From positions 62,001 to 126,000 of the forward strand of contig NZ_NSEA01000014.1 in the NCBI RefSeq assembly GCF_002734285.1: a DNA stretch of 64,000 bases. Reading direction: 5' to 3'. The translations under genes and the position numbers were made by a program. Shown here one piece after another: positions 34,106-42,462 of the stretch. Position 1 is the stretch's first letter. Each line of letters opens with the position of its first letter. Origin of the DNA: Fredinandcohnia onubensis (lineage in GTDB: Bacteria > Bacillota > Bacilli > Bacillales > Bacillaceae_L). The notes beneath the pieces were generated by a model. That model was not told the origin of the DNA and made no database searches. It worked only from the letters and a program-made list of their open reading frames with translations.

Positions 34106-34429
34106 TTATCTTCTCCATATATTTTCATTAAAATATTTCACATTTGAATTTCGTCTCTTTTTAGTTTCTCGATATTTGTCGGTTTGATCTAATAATTTCT
34201 TCGCAGCAAATTCAAACTCTTCATTTGATATTTCCTTTTTAACAAGTGACAGACATAAAAAGGCAAGCGCAATTGGTATCACATCGACTTCCACAAAAAC
34301 ATTGACATCGACATCTGAATTTCCGCTTTGCTTTACTCCCGCCTCCACAATTTTTGAATTTGATAGTCTATTATTAGTTGATGCACTGGACTTTCCCCTG
34401 AAGACATTGTCATTAAATAATGATTCCAT
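34106..34429 (-). CDS. Small protein with SGNS-VDV motif (coat-type)
   Basis: A 107-residue protein starting MESLFNDNVFRGK (GGAGG, 7 nt before the ATG; the upstream ATG at 34456 has none). It has QSGNSDVDVNVFVEVDVIPIALAFLCLSLV in the middle, a strand-like stretch with alternating V that runs into a short hydrophobic segment, then a helical basic tail. The SGNS-x-VDV core is shared with the next gene upstream. The alternating pattern recalls the CotX/CotV domain, but the match is not firm. Confidence 0.6.
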   Translation of the reverse strand: MESLFNDNVFRGKSSASTNNRLSNSKIVEAGVKQSGNSDVDVNVFVEVDVIPIALAFLCLSLVKKEISNEEFEFAAKKLLDQTDKYRETKKRRNSNVKYFNENIWRR

Positions 34430-34460
34430 AAAAAAACCTCCAACTTTAAAATTCAATAAT

Positions 34461-34487
34461 ACGGGGTATATAAAAATACACCCCGTA
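34461..34487 (-). terminator. Hairpin between the two SGNS-motif genes
   Basis: An 8-bp stem (TACGGGGT / ACCCCGTA) with an A/T-rich loop, between genes 77-80 nt apart. It may be a weak terminator or an mRNA stabiliser. Confidence 0.4.
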
Positions 34488-34509
34488 AAGTTCTCTAATC
34501 AAGATCACC

Positions 34510-34806
34510 TTAGATATTAAACTCTTGGTTCTGATCTTGATCTTGTTCTTGATCTGAATCTGCTTCAGCACGAGTTCTTGCTCTTGCTCTTGAATTTGAA
34601 TCAACATCAATATCAACGTCTACTCGTGAATTACCACTGTGTGCGATCTTTGCAATATTTACATTTTTATCTTTTACTCTAACATCGTTTTCGTTATCTA
34701 GATCGTTGTCAAGTCGCGCATCGACTTCAGCATCAGTACGATTGTTCGCTTCATTTCTTGATCTTGTATTGCCGCCAAATATATCTGGGTTTCTCCATAC
34801 ACTCAT
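34510..34806 (-). CDS. Asp/Arg/Asn-rich repetitive protein with SGNS-VDV motif
   Basis: A 98-residue, highly charged protein of low complexity, starting MSVWRNPDIFGGN. It alternates D, N and R (DARLDNDLDNENDVRVKD), then has HSGNSRVDVDIDVDSNSR, then RARARTRAEADSDQEQ and DQDQNQ repeats. It shares SGNS-x-VDV with its downstream neighbour. AAGGAGGGG supports the start at 34806. It lies back-to-back with cotW. A structural role in the spore crust is possible. Confidence 0.6.
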   Translation of the reverse strand: MSVWRNPDIFGGNTRSRNEANNRTDAEVDARLDNDLDNENDVRVKDKNVNIAKIAHSGNSRVDVDIDVDSNSRARARTRAEADSDQEQDQDQNQEFNI

Positions 34807-35044
34807 GCTATCCCCTCCTTCCAATTTAGATAGTTTATATTATTCCAAAGCTAGTAAAACGTTTGGACAAAGGTCCATTAAAATGATAGACAAAGGTATA
34901 TTTTTTGAAAAATACAATAGATTATAATCCTTTCGTATAGGTTTGTAAGGGGCATCTCTTGTTTCTATTAATAATTAGGACACTATCACGAAGGTATAAA
35001 AACACATTTATTAAATTCAGTAGATTTCTCCACTAATTGCTTAT

Positions 35045-35072
35045 ACACATTATTTGACAAGTACATAAATTA
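35045..35072 (+). promoter_or_regulatory. Candidate sigma-K promoter of cotW-cotX
   Basis: ACA (35045-35047), 16 nt, CATAAATTA (35064-35072), about 30 nt before the cotW start. The rest of the 34807-35101 divergent gap shows no gene. Confidence 0.55.
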
Positions 35073-35101
35073 ATCATGAAGAAAGTAAAGGAGGGGAGCA
35101 A

Positions 35102-35371
35102 ATGAGGTTAGATTCATCAAATCTACAAGAATCCCAACAAAAACTTATGGAAATTCTTGTAAAGAATGTTTTTAGGAAACATGGTATTAAACCTAAATCA
35201 AATACCCTAACAAGTCAGCAACGCCAGGAAATTCGAAATACAATGCAAAAGTTGCAAAAACAAACTCAACATTTTTTAGAAAACGCACAAAAGAATGTTA
35301 CAGAGAACGATGTGAACACACAAACTCATTTAGCTGACAATGTATCAAACCGAGCCAAAAAGAAAAAGTAA
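35102..35371 (+). CDS. cotW: CotW-like spore crust protein
   Basis: An 89-residue, helical, charged protein. The block LVKNVFRKHGIKPKSNTLTSQQRQEIRNTMQKLQKQTQHFLENAQK aligns by eye with the central part of B. subtilis CotW (LVQNIFSKHGV...LVKDLQ...IENQKK). CotW helps to place CotX in the spore crust. It is directly upstream of cotX with a 44-nt gap and a good ribosome site (AAAGGAGGGG). The Lys-rich end (RAKKKK) also resembles CotW. Confidence 0.7.
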   Translation: MRLDSSNLQESQQKLMEILVKNVFRKHGIKPKSNTLTSQQRQEIRNTMQKLQKQTQHFLENAQKNVTENDVNTQTHLADNVSNRAKKKK

Positions 35372-35415
35372 GGCTTCCCAATAAATTTTCAAAATAATAA
35401 AGGAGGAAATTATTA

Positions 35416-35880
35416 ATGAATCAAGAAACTTATCGTTTCAATACTGCAAATCAAGGAAATAGATGGTCAGCTCTTGACCCAACTTCAAACCATCCTTGTT
35501 TTAATGACGACGATGTGGTACAGGAGGGCACTCAAGTTGCTTCAAACTTCCAATTAAATGAGGAATTAATTTTTATTAAGGATTCTTGTGATGTAACTGT
35601 TACAACTACAGATACAAAAGCTGCACTTAATTTACAAGCTGCATTACAAGCTGCTATTGCTCTAGTAGTAAGTATTTCTATAGCTGATGGTAATGAAGCA
35701 GAGAGAGTGACTCAAGAACTCTTACAATCTACTAGAAACAAACAGATCTCTCGCCAAAAGACTGTTATCGAAAATTCTAGAAACGTAAACGTTACAACTA
35801 CAGATACTCAAGTTGCAATTAATATTCAATTATTACTTCAACTTTTAATTGCACTATTAGTAGAAGTAGATATTCTCTAG
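35416..35880 (+). CDS. cotX: Spore crust protein CotX
   Basis: A 154-residue protein with the two CotX-type repeats: IKDSCDVTVTTTDTKAALNLQAALQAAIALVVSISIADG (about 54-92) and IENSRNVNVTTTDTQVAINIQLLLQLLIALLVEVDIL (117-154). The start WSALDPTSNHPC also fits. CotX is a hydrophobic crust protein made late in the mother cell. The first repeat keeps one Cys. It follows cotW; cotV, cotY and cotZ were not found here. Confidence 0.88.
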   Translation: MNQETYRFNTANQGNRWSALDPTSNHPCFNDDDVVQEGTQVASNFQLNEELIFIKDSCDVTVTTTDTKAALNLQAALQAAIALVVSISIADGNEAERVTQELLQSTRNKQISRQKTVIENSRNVNVTTTDTQVAINIQLLLQLLIALLVEVDIL

Positions 35881-35991
35881 TCACTTTCATTCAACAGTAT
35901 ATGTATAAATACCTACTGTTGCCATTTGCATCCTAACTTTTTACAACTTTATATTTGTTATCTAGCTATGGAACAGCACTTTCAAAAAGAC

Positions 35992-36021
35992 ACAAACCCA
36001 CGAAAGTATCTGTGGGTTTGT
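35992..36021 (+). terminator. Terminator of cotW-cotX
   Basis: A 10-bp stem (ACAAACCCAC / GTGGGTTTGT) with a 10-nt loop, followed by GGTTT. Confidence 0.65.
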
Positions 36022-36130
36022 GGTTTACACGATTCTTAAAACACAAGAGCTCAGGAGAATATTCTCCTTTCCATTAATAAACTGGTTAGTGAACTATATA
36101 GTACAAATTTATATTAAAGGAGGATATAAA

Positions 36131-36226
36131 TTGGGAAAGGTTTACTTTGAGAAATCAGATAAATCAAAATGTAAATGTAAAGATAATGAGAAAAAAGACA
36201 ACAAAAAAGATAACAAAAAGGACTAA
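36131..36226 (+). CDS. Very small Lys-rich peptide (31 residues)
   Basis: A short gene from a TTG start 7 nt after AAAGGAGG. The product is MGKVYFEKSDKSKCKCKDN followed by KKDNKKD repeats, with a Cys-Lys-Cys motif. The longer frame from 36020 has no ribosome site. It lies just after cotX and is probably co-regulated with coat genes. Similar Lys-rich peptides occur near coat clusters, but I know no family name. Confidence 0.55.
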   Translation: MGKVYFEKSDKSKCKCKDNEKKDNKKDNKKD

Positions 36227-36312
36227 TAATGCTAGTACAAATCTATCACTTTACTAGTCCAATTTTTGGGGGCTGTTTTATGTTTTATTTACTTATTTAA
36301 TGGCCACTTTAT

Positions 36313-36341
36313 AAAAAAACCCCGCTTTTTCGAAGCGGGGC
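36313..36341 (-). terminator. Terminator of the 82-residue helical protein
   Basis: An 8-bp GC-rich stem (CCCCGCTT / AAGCGGGG) with a T-run on the minus strand. Confidence 0.85.
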
Positions 36342-36355
36342 TTCATTTTGCATTG

Positions 36356-36604
36356 TTAATACTTATTCGTCGCCTCGTTTGCACGTTGTGTTTCTTCTAG
36401 CCTACGAAGCAGTGCTTTTGCGCGTATGTATGCCAGATCTTCCGTTACGCCTAAATTTTCTACTTCTCGCAATTGCTCCTTGGCTTGTTGTACCAAGTTT
36501 TGAGCATGCTGAAATCGCTCCCTGTCACCATTTCCTTGTGACTCAATTACGGCATGTTGAGCTTCATCAACAGACTGTACAAGTTGATTCAATAGATTAT
36601 CCAA
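36356..36604 (-). CDS. Small helical protein, unknown
   Basis: About 82 residues. A TTG start 9 nt after AAAGGAG is preferred over the ATG at 36613, which abuts the ribosome site. The sequence is a two-helix, Gln/Glu/Ala-rich pattern (LLNQLVQSVDEAQHAV, FQHAQNLVQQAKEQLREVE, RAKALLRRLEETQ). It is cytosolic, without cysteines. It could be a DUF2524-type protein, which I cannot confirm. It is divergent from the LysE gene. Confidence 0.6.
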   Translation of the reverse strand: MDNLLNQLVQSVDEAQHAVIESQGNGDRERFQHAQNLVQQAKEQLREVENLGVTEDLAYIRAKALLRRLEETQRANEATNKY

Positions 36605-36691
36605 TTTCGTCATCTCCTTTAAAAAAAGTGATACAAGCTCTCCCTCTTGAATACAATTCCTAAGACAAGTCTTTTAAGAGGTGTATATAAA

Positions 36692-37321
36692 ATGGGCGTT
36701 CTTTTCAGTTATGTTCTACTAGGTCTCAGCCTTGCAGCACCCATTGGTCCCGTTAATGCTGCACAATTAGACAGAGGTATCAAATACGGCTTCCTCCATG
36801 CCTGGCTCGTAGGTGTTGGTGCAGTACTCGCTGATGGAGTATACATGCTAATAGTTTACTTAGGTCTTGTATCCTTCATCAATACCCCATTTATCCAAAC
36901 GTTTCTGTGGCTTTTTGGGTGTTTTGTATTGCTTTATACTGGTATTGAAAGCATGTTAAGTGCCGGACAAATTAAGATGGAGAATTCCAGAAAGCAGGAA
37001 CCTGCATTTAAAGCCTTTCTCTCCGGTTTTATCATGTCGATAACAAACCCGCTAACTATTTTATTCTGGTTAGGGATTTATGGCTCTGTATTGGCCAAAA
37101 CAGCTTCCACTTCAACAAGTAGTGAACTAATCCTCTATAGTGCAGCCATTTTTTGTGGGCTACTGCTATGGGATATAACAATGGCAATAGTATCGAGCGG
37201 TTTTCGGAGGATCTTGACCTCGCGCCTATTAGCACTCATTTCCATTGTCTCTGGGCTATCTCTCGTGGGCTTTGGTATCTATTTCGGTATCCAAGGTATC
37301 AAGCTTTTATTTAGTCATTAA
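36692..37321 (+). CDS. LysE-type amino acid exporter 1
   Basis: A 209-residue membrane protein with about six transmembrane helices. The start MGVLFSYVLLGLSLAAPIGPVNAAQLDRGIKYGF contains the family signature P-x-GP. The ATG at 36692 has AGAGGTG upstream; the earlier ATG (36647) has no site. The family exports basic amino acids, homoserine lactones and the like. The end overlaps the convergent APC gene by 4 nt. It is closely related to the gene at 40089. Confidence 0.8.
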   Translation: MGVLFSYVLLGLSLAAPIGPVNAAQLDRGIKYGFLHAWLVGVGAVLADGVYMLIVYLGLVSFINTPFIQTFLWLFGCFVLLYTGIESMLSAGQIKMENSRKQEPAFKAFLSGFIMSITNPLTILFWLGIYGSVLAKTASTSTSSELILYSAAIFCGLLLWDITMAIVSSGFRRILTSRLLALISIVSGLSLVGFGIYFGIQGIKLLFSH

Positions 37322-38664
37322 GTTTTTTGAAGTTTTTCAAATAATGTGTCCATTCCCTTGGACTCTTTCTTTTTACTACCTTTGCTTTTGAAGAAAGCAA
37401 CTATAAAGATAATTACAATAAAGCCAAGACTTATAAAGAAGCCTGGACGAATTTCTTTACTAAACAACGTGCCACTAACAGCAAGTAAAATAAATAGCAC
37501 TCCAAGATAATATTTCATTTTCCCAACAAATCCAGGCTTTAATAGTCGATTTGCAGACAGAAGGATAAATAACCAATTGTATAAGAGCATGAGCCCTGCT
37601 CCAGTCGTTACATATTCATAAATACTATCAGGCATTAAAAGCGAAAAAATAATTGAAGTTAGTAGGCCGGATGCTGTTAGGATAAAGGCTGGTAATGGCA
37701 CCTTTAATTTACCTTTCTTTGAAAAGATCTTCGGGGCATCTCCGTCTTCTGACAAGTTCACTAAAATACTCGTTACTCCGTATAGAGCAGCAACCATTGT
37801 GGAGAACCCTCCAATTATCAAGGCCCCATTAAAAATATCAGCAATTAATGGGATATTGTAACTATCAAGTGCTACTACAAATGTGCTTTCTTCACCTGTA
37901 AAAACCTTCCACGATACGAGCATCACAGCAAGTCCAACGGAAGCCAAATAAATGATGGTTAGAAGAAGAAGCATCATCTTTCCAGCCTTTGGTGCTTCAC
38001 TCTTGTCCTTTAGCTGGGTTGCCATTAACCCCATTACTTCAATCCCACCGAAGGCATAAAACGCAAAAATCAAAGCGGACCAGAGCCCCATTATTCCTTT
38101 TGGGAAATATTCAGGAGGCAGTTGAGGATCCCTTGTTCCATCAATAGCACCTGTTACTGCCAATACTGCAATTACAATGAACATAAGGATTGCCGAGATT
38201 TTGATGAGTGCAAAGACATTCTCTAATTTGTTAATCCCACTTGTACCAATCAACAATACAGCTAAACCTAACACACCATAGATGGCAGCAAAGACCCATA
38301 AAGGGGTTCCAGGAAACCAAAACTTAGTAAAAATAGACAATGCAGTAAGCTGACTTCCCATGATAAGCATTTCGGCACTCCAGTAAATCCAGCCTATACT
38401 AAAGCCCGCCCATCTTCCGAATGCTTGTTTTGCGTAAGTACGAAACGCCCCTTTTTCAGCTTTTTTTGCAGTAAGTTTAGCTAATCCATCATAGACAAAA
38501 TAAGTTCCGATTGCAGCAATAATAAATAGAATCAATACAGAGGGGCCAGCTGTTCGAATCGCAATGCTGGACCCTAGAAAAAAACCTGTTCCTATTGTAC
38601 ATCCAACCCCAAAAAGGGAAAGTTGCCACCATTTAATTTTTTTCTCACTTTTTTTCTTTGCCAT
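37318..38664 (-). CDS. APC-superfamily amino acid permease
   Basis: A 448-residue permease with about 12 transmembrane helices. It begins with a polybasic tail (MAKKKSEKKIK) and the first-helix signature GVGCTIGTGFFLGSS, which binds the amino acid backbone in this family. It shows ALIFAFYAFGGIEVMGLMA in helix 6. It probably takes up an amino acid with H+. A gap of 7 nt separates it from the upstream MFS gene, so they form one operon. Confidence 0.82.
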   Translation of the reverse strand: MAKKKSEKKIKWWQLSLFGVGCTIGTGFFLGSSIAIRTAGPSVLILFIIAAIGTYFVYDGLAKLTAKKAEKGAFRTYAKQAFGRWAGFSIGWIYWSAEMLIMGSQLTALSIFTKFWFPGTPLWVFAAIYGVLGLAVLLIGTSGINKLENVFALIKISAILMFIVIAVLAVTGAIDGTRDPQLPPEYFPKGIMGLWSALIFAFYAFGGIEVMGLMATQLKDKSEAPKAGKMMLLLLTIIYLASVGLAVMLVSWKVFTGEESTFVVALDSYNIPLIADIFNGALIIGGFSTMVAALYGVTSILVNLSEDGDAPKIFSKKGKLKVPLPAFILTASGLLTSIIFSLLMPDSIYEYVTTGAGLMLLYNWLFILLSANRLLKPGFVGKMKYYLGVLFILLAVSGTLFSKEIRPGFFISLGFIVIIFIVAFFKSKGSKKKESKGMDTLFEKLQKT

Positions 38665-38671
38665 ATTTCCT

Positions 38672-39904
38672 CTACCTCTTTACCTTTTGGAATAAAGAAT
38701 CTGTTCGAACCCGCTTAGGCGGTTTAATAAAGAATAAGACAAGAACGGTTGCTACAGCAGAAATGCCAGCTACCGAAAAAAATAATATATCATGTGAAAG
38801 CTTCATTAATATTGCAAATACAGGTGGCCCAACAGCTACTCCAATAAAGCGGGCACTACTGTAAATAGAAGTAATTGTACCTCTTTCTTCTTTTTCAGTA
38901 CCATTCGTAATGAGTGCATCCAAGCTTGGAAGAGCGACTCCGATACCAATCCCACAGATGACAAGAGCAGCTATAAAAATGTACAGATTTTCCGTGTAAC
39001 AAATACCAAAAACAGCTACAGTAGCTGCAAAAATCCCCGAAAAAATAATCCATTTGATTGTATTTTTATCGTCACCAAGCTTCTTTCCGGTGATAAATGA
39101 AGATAAGCAAAGTGCACCGAGTGGAATTGCCAGGATTAGACCTTTTATAATTCCATCAATTCCGTACTTATCCTCCAAAATGGACGATAAAAAGAAAAGC
39201 ATACCAAATAGAATATAAAAACAGATTGCTCCCACGATAAAAATGGAAATCAGCCAACGCCCCTCTTCCTTTAGAGTGCGTTTGATTTTCTTCAGAAAAA
39301 AAGAAAAGCTTGATGTATCCACTTCATTATTCTTTGGAGTTTTAACAAGAAATTGAATCAAAAGAATTGAAATTAAGCAAAAAATGGGAAAGGCAAAAAA
39401 AGGCATATACCAAATAAAAGCAGCAAGTACCGCACCTAAAATGGGACTTAGTACCTTCCCAAACGTGTTTGATGTTTCAATCAATCCTAGCCCTGTATTC
39501 ACATCTTTCTCACTTTTGCACATATCACCTACTAGCGGTAAAACAATTGGGGAAGCACCAGCAGCTCCAACGCCTTGTAAAAACCTTCCGATTAAAATGA
39601 TCAAATATGGACTTTCAAATAGCCAGGAAGCTAGTCCAGAAATTAATCCCCCTATCCCTGCGATTATTAAACTAGGGATAATGACTTTTTTCCTTCCGAT
39701 TCGATCAGAAAGAAAACCTGCGATTGGGATTAAGATGATGGCTACAACTGAATAGATCGTTATAATTAAACTTGATTGAAATGGTGTAATATCAATTTCT
39801 TTTTCCATTATTGGTAAAATGGGAATAAGCATAGAATTACCTAAGGTCATGACTAATGGGATGGATGCTAGTGAGAGCACTCCCCATTTCTCCGATTTTT
39901 GCAT
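38672..39904 (-). CDS. MFS drug/H+ antiporter-type transporter
   Basis: A 410-residue protein with 12 predicted helices. The loop 2-3 signature GFLSDRIGRKKVIIPSL and the helix-5 motif (GVGAAGASPIVLPLVGD) place it in the multidrug DHA1 group. It is the first gene of a two-gene unit with the amino acid permease. AAGGAGATAGGAG precedes the ATG. The substrate is unknown; drug or metabolite export is likely. Confidence 0.82.
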   Translation of the reverse strand: MQKSEKWGVLSLASIPLVMTLGNSMLIPILPIMEKEIDITPFQSSLIITIYSVVAIILIPIAGFLSDRIGRKKVIIPSLIIAGIGGLISGLASWLFESPYLIILIGRFLQGVGAAGASPIVLPLVGDMCKSEKDVNTGLGLIETSNTFGKVLSPILGAVLAAFIWYMPFFAFPIFCLISILLIQFLVKTPKNNEVDTSSFSFFLKKIKRTLKEEGRWLISIFIVGAICFYILFGMLFFLSSILEDKYGIDGIIKGLILAIPLGALCLSSFITGKKLGDDKNTIKWIIFSGIFAATVAVFGICYTENLYIFIAALVICGIGIGVALPSLDALITNGTEKEERGTITSIYSSARFIGVAVGPPVFAILMKLSHDILFFSVAGISAVATVLVLFFIKPPKRVRTDSLFQKVKR

Positions 39905-40000
39905 TTCTCCTATCTCCTTCGGAATTCTAATATTTATATCAAGATTAACCTATCCTTAAACCACACTTACTATGCATGGTGGAAAACTGAACAATATGAT

Positions 40001-40029
40001 AAAAAAACCCACTAAAAGTGGGTTTTTTT
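40001..40029 (-). terminator. Terminator of the second LysE gene
   Basis: A 13-bp perfect palindrome (AAAAAAACCCACT / AGTGGGTTTTTTT) with a 3-nt loop. It may act in both directions. Confidence 0.85.
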
Positions 40030-40088
40030 AACTAATTATATTTTAGTGGGTCTTTTCCATTGCAGACGGATACAAAGAATAAATCCCC

Positions 40089-40718
40089 TTAAATCAGGGC
40101 TTTAATTCCCTGATAACTAAAATAAACACCAAATAGGATTAAAGACGCTCCCGAAATAACAGAGATTGCAATTAGGGTTTTTACATTAAACAGTTTTCTA
40201 AAACCAGTGGTAAGGGCCGCAACAAGGATGTCCCAAAAAGTTAGCCCAAGGAAGATCATACTGCTATAAATCAATAGTAACTCTGTTCCATTTGTTTGAG
40301 CCGTTTTCGCCAACACAGATCCATAAATCCCCAACCAAAAAAGAATGGAGAGCGGGCTAGAAATCGATAAGATAAAACCAGTCAAAAAACATTTAAATAA
40401 GGAGTCCTTTGCTCTCTGGTATGTTAACGAAATCGTATTTGCATTTTTAATGCTCTCAAATCCAGAATAAATTAGGATAAAGCCTCCAAATAACCAAAGA
40501 AAAATTTGTACAACAGGAATATCTAAAAATTGAACCATTCCTAAATAAACCATTAACATAAAAACTCCATCTGCCATCATCGAACCTACACCCACAATCC
40601 AGGCATGCCAGAACCCATTCTTGATTCCTTTATCTAGTCGCGCAGAGTTTACTGGCCCGATTGGAGCTGCTAATGTAAAACCTAAAATTATGTAACTTAC
40701 TAAAATACCAACACTCAA
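40089..40718 (-). CDS. LysE-type amino acid exporter 2
   Basis: A 209-residue membrane protein, about six helices, paralogous to the gene at 36692 (ILGFTLAAPIGPVNSARLDKGIKNGFWHAW versus the same region there). A TTG start, 8 nt after AGAGG, gives a first line that lines up exactly with the paralogue. The ATG/GTG codons upstream overlap the ribosome site. It is a separate transcription unit. An efflux role is expected from the family. Confidence 0.8.
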   Translation of the reverse strand: MSVGILVSYIILGFTLAAPIGPVNSARLDKGIKNGFWHAWIVGVGSMMADGVFMLMVYLGMVQFLDIPVVQIFLWLFGGFILIYSGFESIKNANTISLTYQRAKDSLFKCFLTGFILSISSPLSILFWLGIYGSVLAKTAQTNGTELLLIYSSMIFLGLTFWDILVAALTTGFRKLFNVKTLIAISVISGASLILFGVYFSYQGIKALI

Positions 40719-40897
40719 ATACATCACCTCTATACGCTTTAGATCAACTTGTAAATTTTATGACAAGCAGTTGGAATACATGTCCAAAATTTATTTAAAT
40801 AGACCTAAAGCAAAGAGGTTTCCAAGTTAATATAAATTAGCAGAGCTATTCATAAGAATCACTCTGCTAGTCATTTTTATTCTAGTCCTAACAAAAA

Positions 40898-41410
40898 TTA
40901 ACAATCTCCTTGTTTGTGGAGATGTAACGGTGGCGGAATTAGCCAGCCTTTTTCTTTATTTAATCGAAGTACTTTCGCACCTAATACAGCTTTTTGATTA
41001 TGGAATTGGCCAAACATCATCGCAACATCTTCTCTGATTGATTTACCAATTACCTGACTACATAGTACTAAACTTGCAGCAATATCCGCTGAAAGTGTAG
41101 CTGCAATTGCTGGGTCCGGAACTCTTGCACCTACAGGAATGTCTTCTAAACAAGCTTCAGGTGGTTCTGGTGAGGCTGGTGGTAATCCAATACCATTTTC
41201 TTTCAATAATTCCTCCACCTGTTTCGTTTCCTGCTTGCCAAGATTGATGGCTTCAGCTAATAATTTTTTCAGATCATCATCCCCAGCATGGTTAATCAAG
41301 GTTTGATAACCTGAAATCATCGCATTTCCAGCTAGTACTGAAGACCAAAGATCAAAAACCTCGCCGTAATGTAAAGGCTCTTCTTTTGGATTTCCACTTA
41401 AGATTCCCAT
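40898..41410 (-). CDS. DUF3231 family protein
   Basis: A 170-residue soluble protein. It starts MGILSGNPKEEPLHYGEVFDLWS and continues with a ferritin-like helical pattern: LINHAGDDDLKKLL, ETKQVEELLKENGIGLPP, then MMFGQFHNQKAVLGAKVLRL. DUF3231 proteins are common in bacilli and are linked to spores or stress, but no activity is known. AAGGAGGGC 6 nt before the ATG at 41410 decides this start over 41446. It is divergent from fabI. Confidence 0.82.
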   Translation of the reverse strand: MGILSGNPKEEPLHYGEVFDLWSSVLAGNAMISGYQTLINHAGDDDLKKLLAEAINLGKQETKQVEELLKENGIGLPPASPEPPEACLEDIPVGARVPDPAIAATLSADIAASLVLCSQVIGKSIREDVAMMFGQFHNQKAVLGAKVLRLNKEKGWLIPPPLHLHKQGDC

Positions 41411-41569
41411 TGTTGCCCTCCTTAAAATAGTTGAGATTTTATCCATGTCCTGTGCACTCCTTTGTTAAAGCACATAGTTAGCTTATCCATCACCCTACAA
41501 TTTATTTATGACCTTTTTTAAAATTTACATTAACACTACTCTTGGGTTAATTACTAAAAAATGATATGA

Positions 41570-41586
41570 TTAGTATCAGATACTAA
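41570..41586 (+). promoter_or_regulatory. FapR operator before fabI
   Basis: A 17-bp palindrome, TTAGTATCAGATACTAA, matches the FapR consensus TTAGTA-N5-TACTAA. It lies upstream of TATAAT at 41594-41599. FapR is the malonyl-CoA-sensing repressor of fatty-acid synthesis genes in bacilli, so fabI is expected to be under its control. Confidence 0.85.
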
Positions 41587-41640
41587 AACTAGGTATAATA
41601 ATAAAGGAATAACATTCTTGATGCTGTTATGGAGGTTACT

Positions 41641-42420
41641 ATGGAAGATTTAATTCAGTTAGAAGGTAAAAATATTGTTGTTATGGGTGTAGCCAATGAA
41701 AGAAGTATTGCTTGGGGCGTTGCAGAATCCCTATATAAAGCTGGAGCAAAAGTAATTTATACATACCGTCTAGATCGTTCTCGTGAAAAGCTTGAAAAAT
41801 TATTAGAGAAATACAATTATCCCGCAGAAATGATTGTTAGATGTGATGTGAACAGTGACGAAAGCCTCACACAAGCGTTTAATAAAATCGGTGAAAAAGT
41901 AGGAACCATTCACGGATTAGTTCACTCTGTTGCGTTTGCAAACGCAGATGACTTAAAAGGTGATTTTATCGAGACATCCCGTGATGGATATGCATTTGCA
42001 CAAGATACAAGTGCATATTCCTTAGTAGCTGCAGCAAAAGCAGCACGACCATATTTAGCAGAAAATGCTTCAATCATAACGATGTCCTACCTTGGTGCTG
42101 TACGTGCTTTGCCAGGATATAATGTAATGGGAGTTGCAAAAGCTGCACTTGAAGCGTGTGTAAGATATCTTACATTTGACCTTGGAAAAGATGGGATCAG
42201 AGTCAACGCAATTTCAGCTGGTCCAATTAGAACATTAGCTGCCAAAGGTGTACCGGGCTTCAATGATATTATGAAAATGATTGAAGAAAAAGCTCCACTA
42301 AAGAGAAACGTTACAAAAGAGGATGTTGGAAACATGTCCATTGCTATGCTAAGTAACCTTTCACGTGGAGTAACTGGTGAAGTTATTTATGTAGATTCAG
42401 GATATAATATTGTAGGTTAA
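41641..42420 (+). CDS. fabI: Enoyl-ACP reductase FabI (NADH)
   Basis: A 259-residue enoyl-ACP reductase of the short-chain dehydrogenase type, the last step of fatty-acid elongation. It has the NAD motif MGVANERSIAWGVAE (G-x5-S-I-A-W-G). The catalytic region, MSYLGAVRALPGYNVMGVAKAALE, has Tyr-x6-Lys. ATG at 41641 is 5 nt after GGAGG; the upstream ATG (41629) lies before the ribosome site. A FapR operator controls it. It is the expected target of triclosan-type inhibitors. Confidence 0.95.
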   Translation: MEDLIQLEGKNIVVMGVANERSIAWGVAESLYKAGAKVIYTYRLDRSREKLEKLLEKYNYPAEMIVRCDVNSDESLTQAFNKIGEKVGTIHGLVHSVAFANADDLKGDFIETSRDGYAFAQDTSAYSLVAAAKAARPYLAENASIITMSYLGAVRALPGYNVMGVAKAALEACVRYLTFDLGKDGIRVNAISAGPIRTLAAKGVPGFNDIMKMIEEKAPLKRNVTKEDVGNMSIAMLSNLSRGVTGEVIYVDSGYNIVG

Positions 42421-42426
42421 AAATAA

Positions 42427-42459
42427 GAGGGCGACCAAAGTGCTTGGTTCGCCCTCTTT
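42427..42459 (+). terminator. Terminator of fabI (bidirectional)
   Basis: An inverted repeat GAGGGCGACCA / TGGTTCGCCCTC (one bulge) with a 7-nt loop, followed by TTTCC. It lies between the convergent fabI and yjbQ. Confidence 0.8.
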
Positions 42460-42462
42460 CCT

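Noticed and set aside
35416-35880. Membrane protein instead of CotX
   Set aside because: The hydrophobic stretches match the known CotX repeats (SCDVTVTTTD and SRNVNVTTTD), which belong to a spore crust protein.
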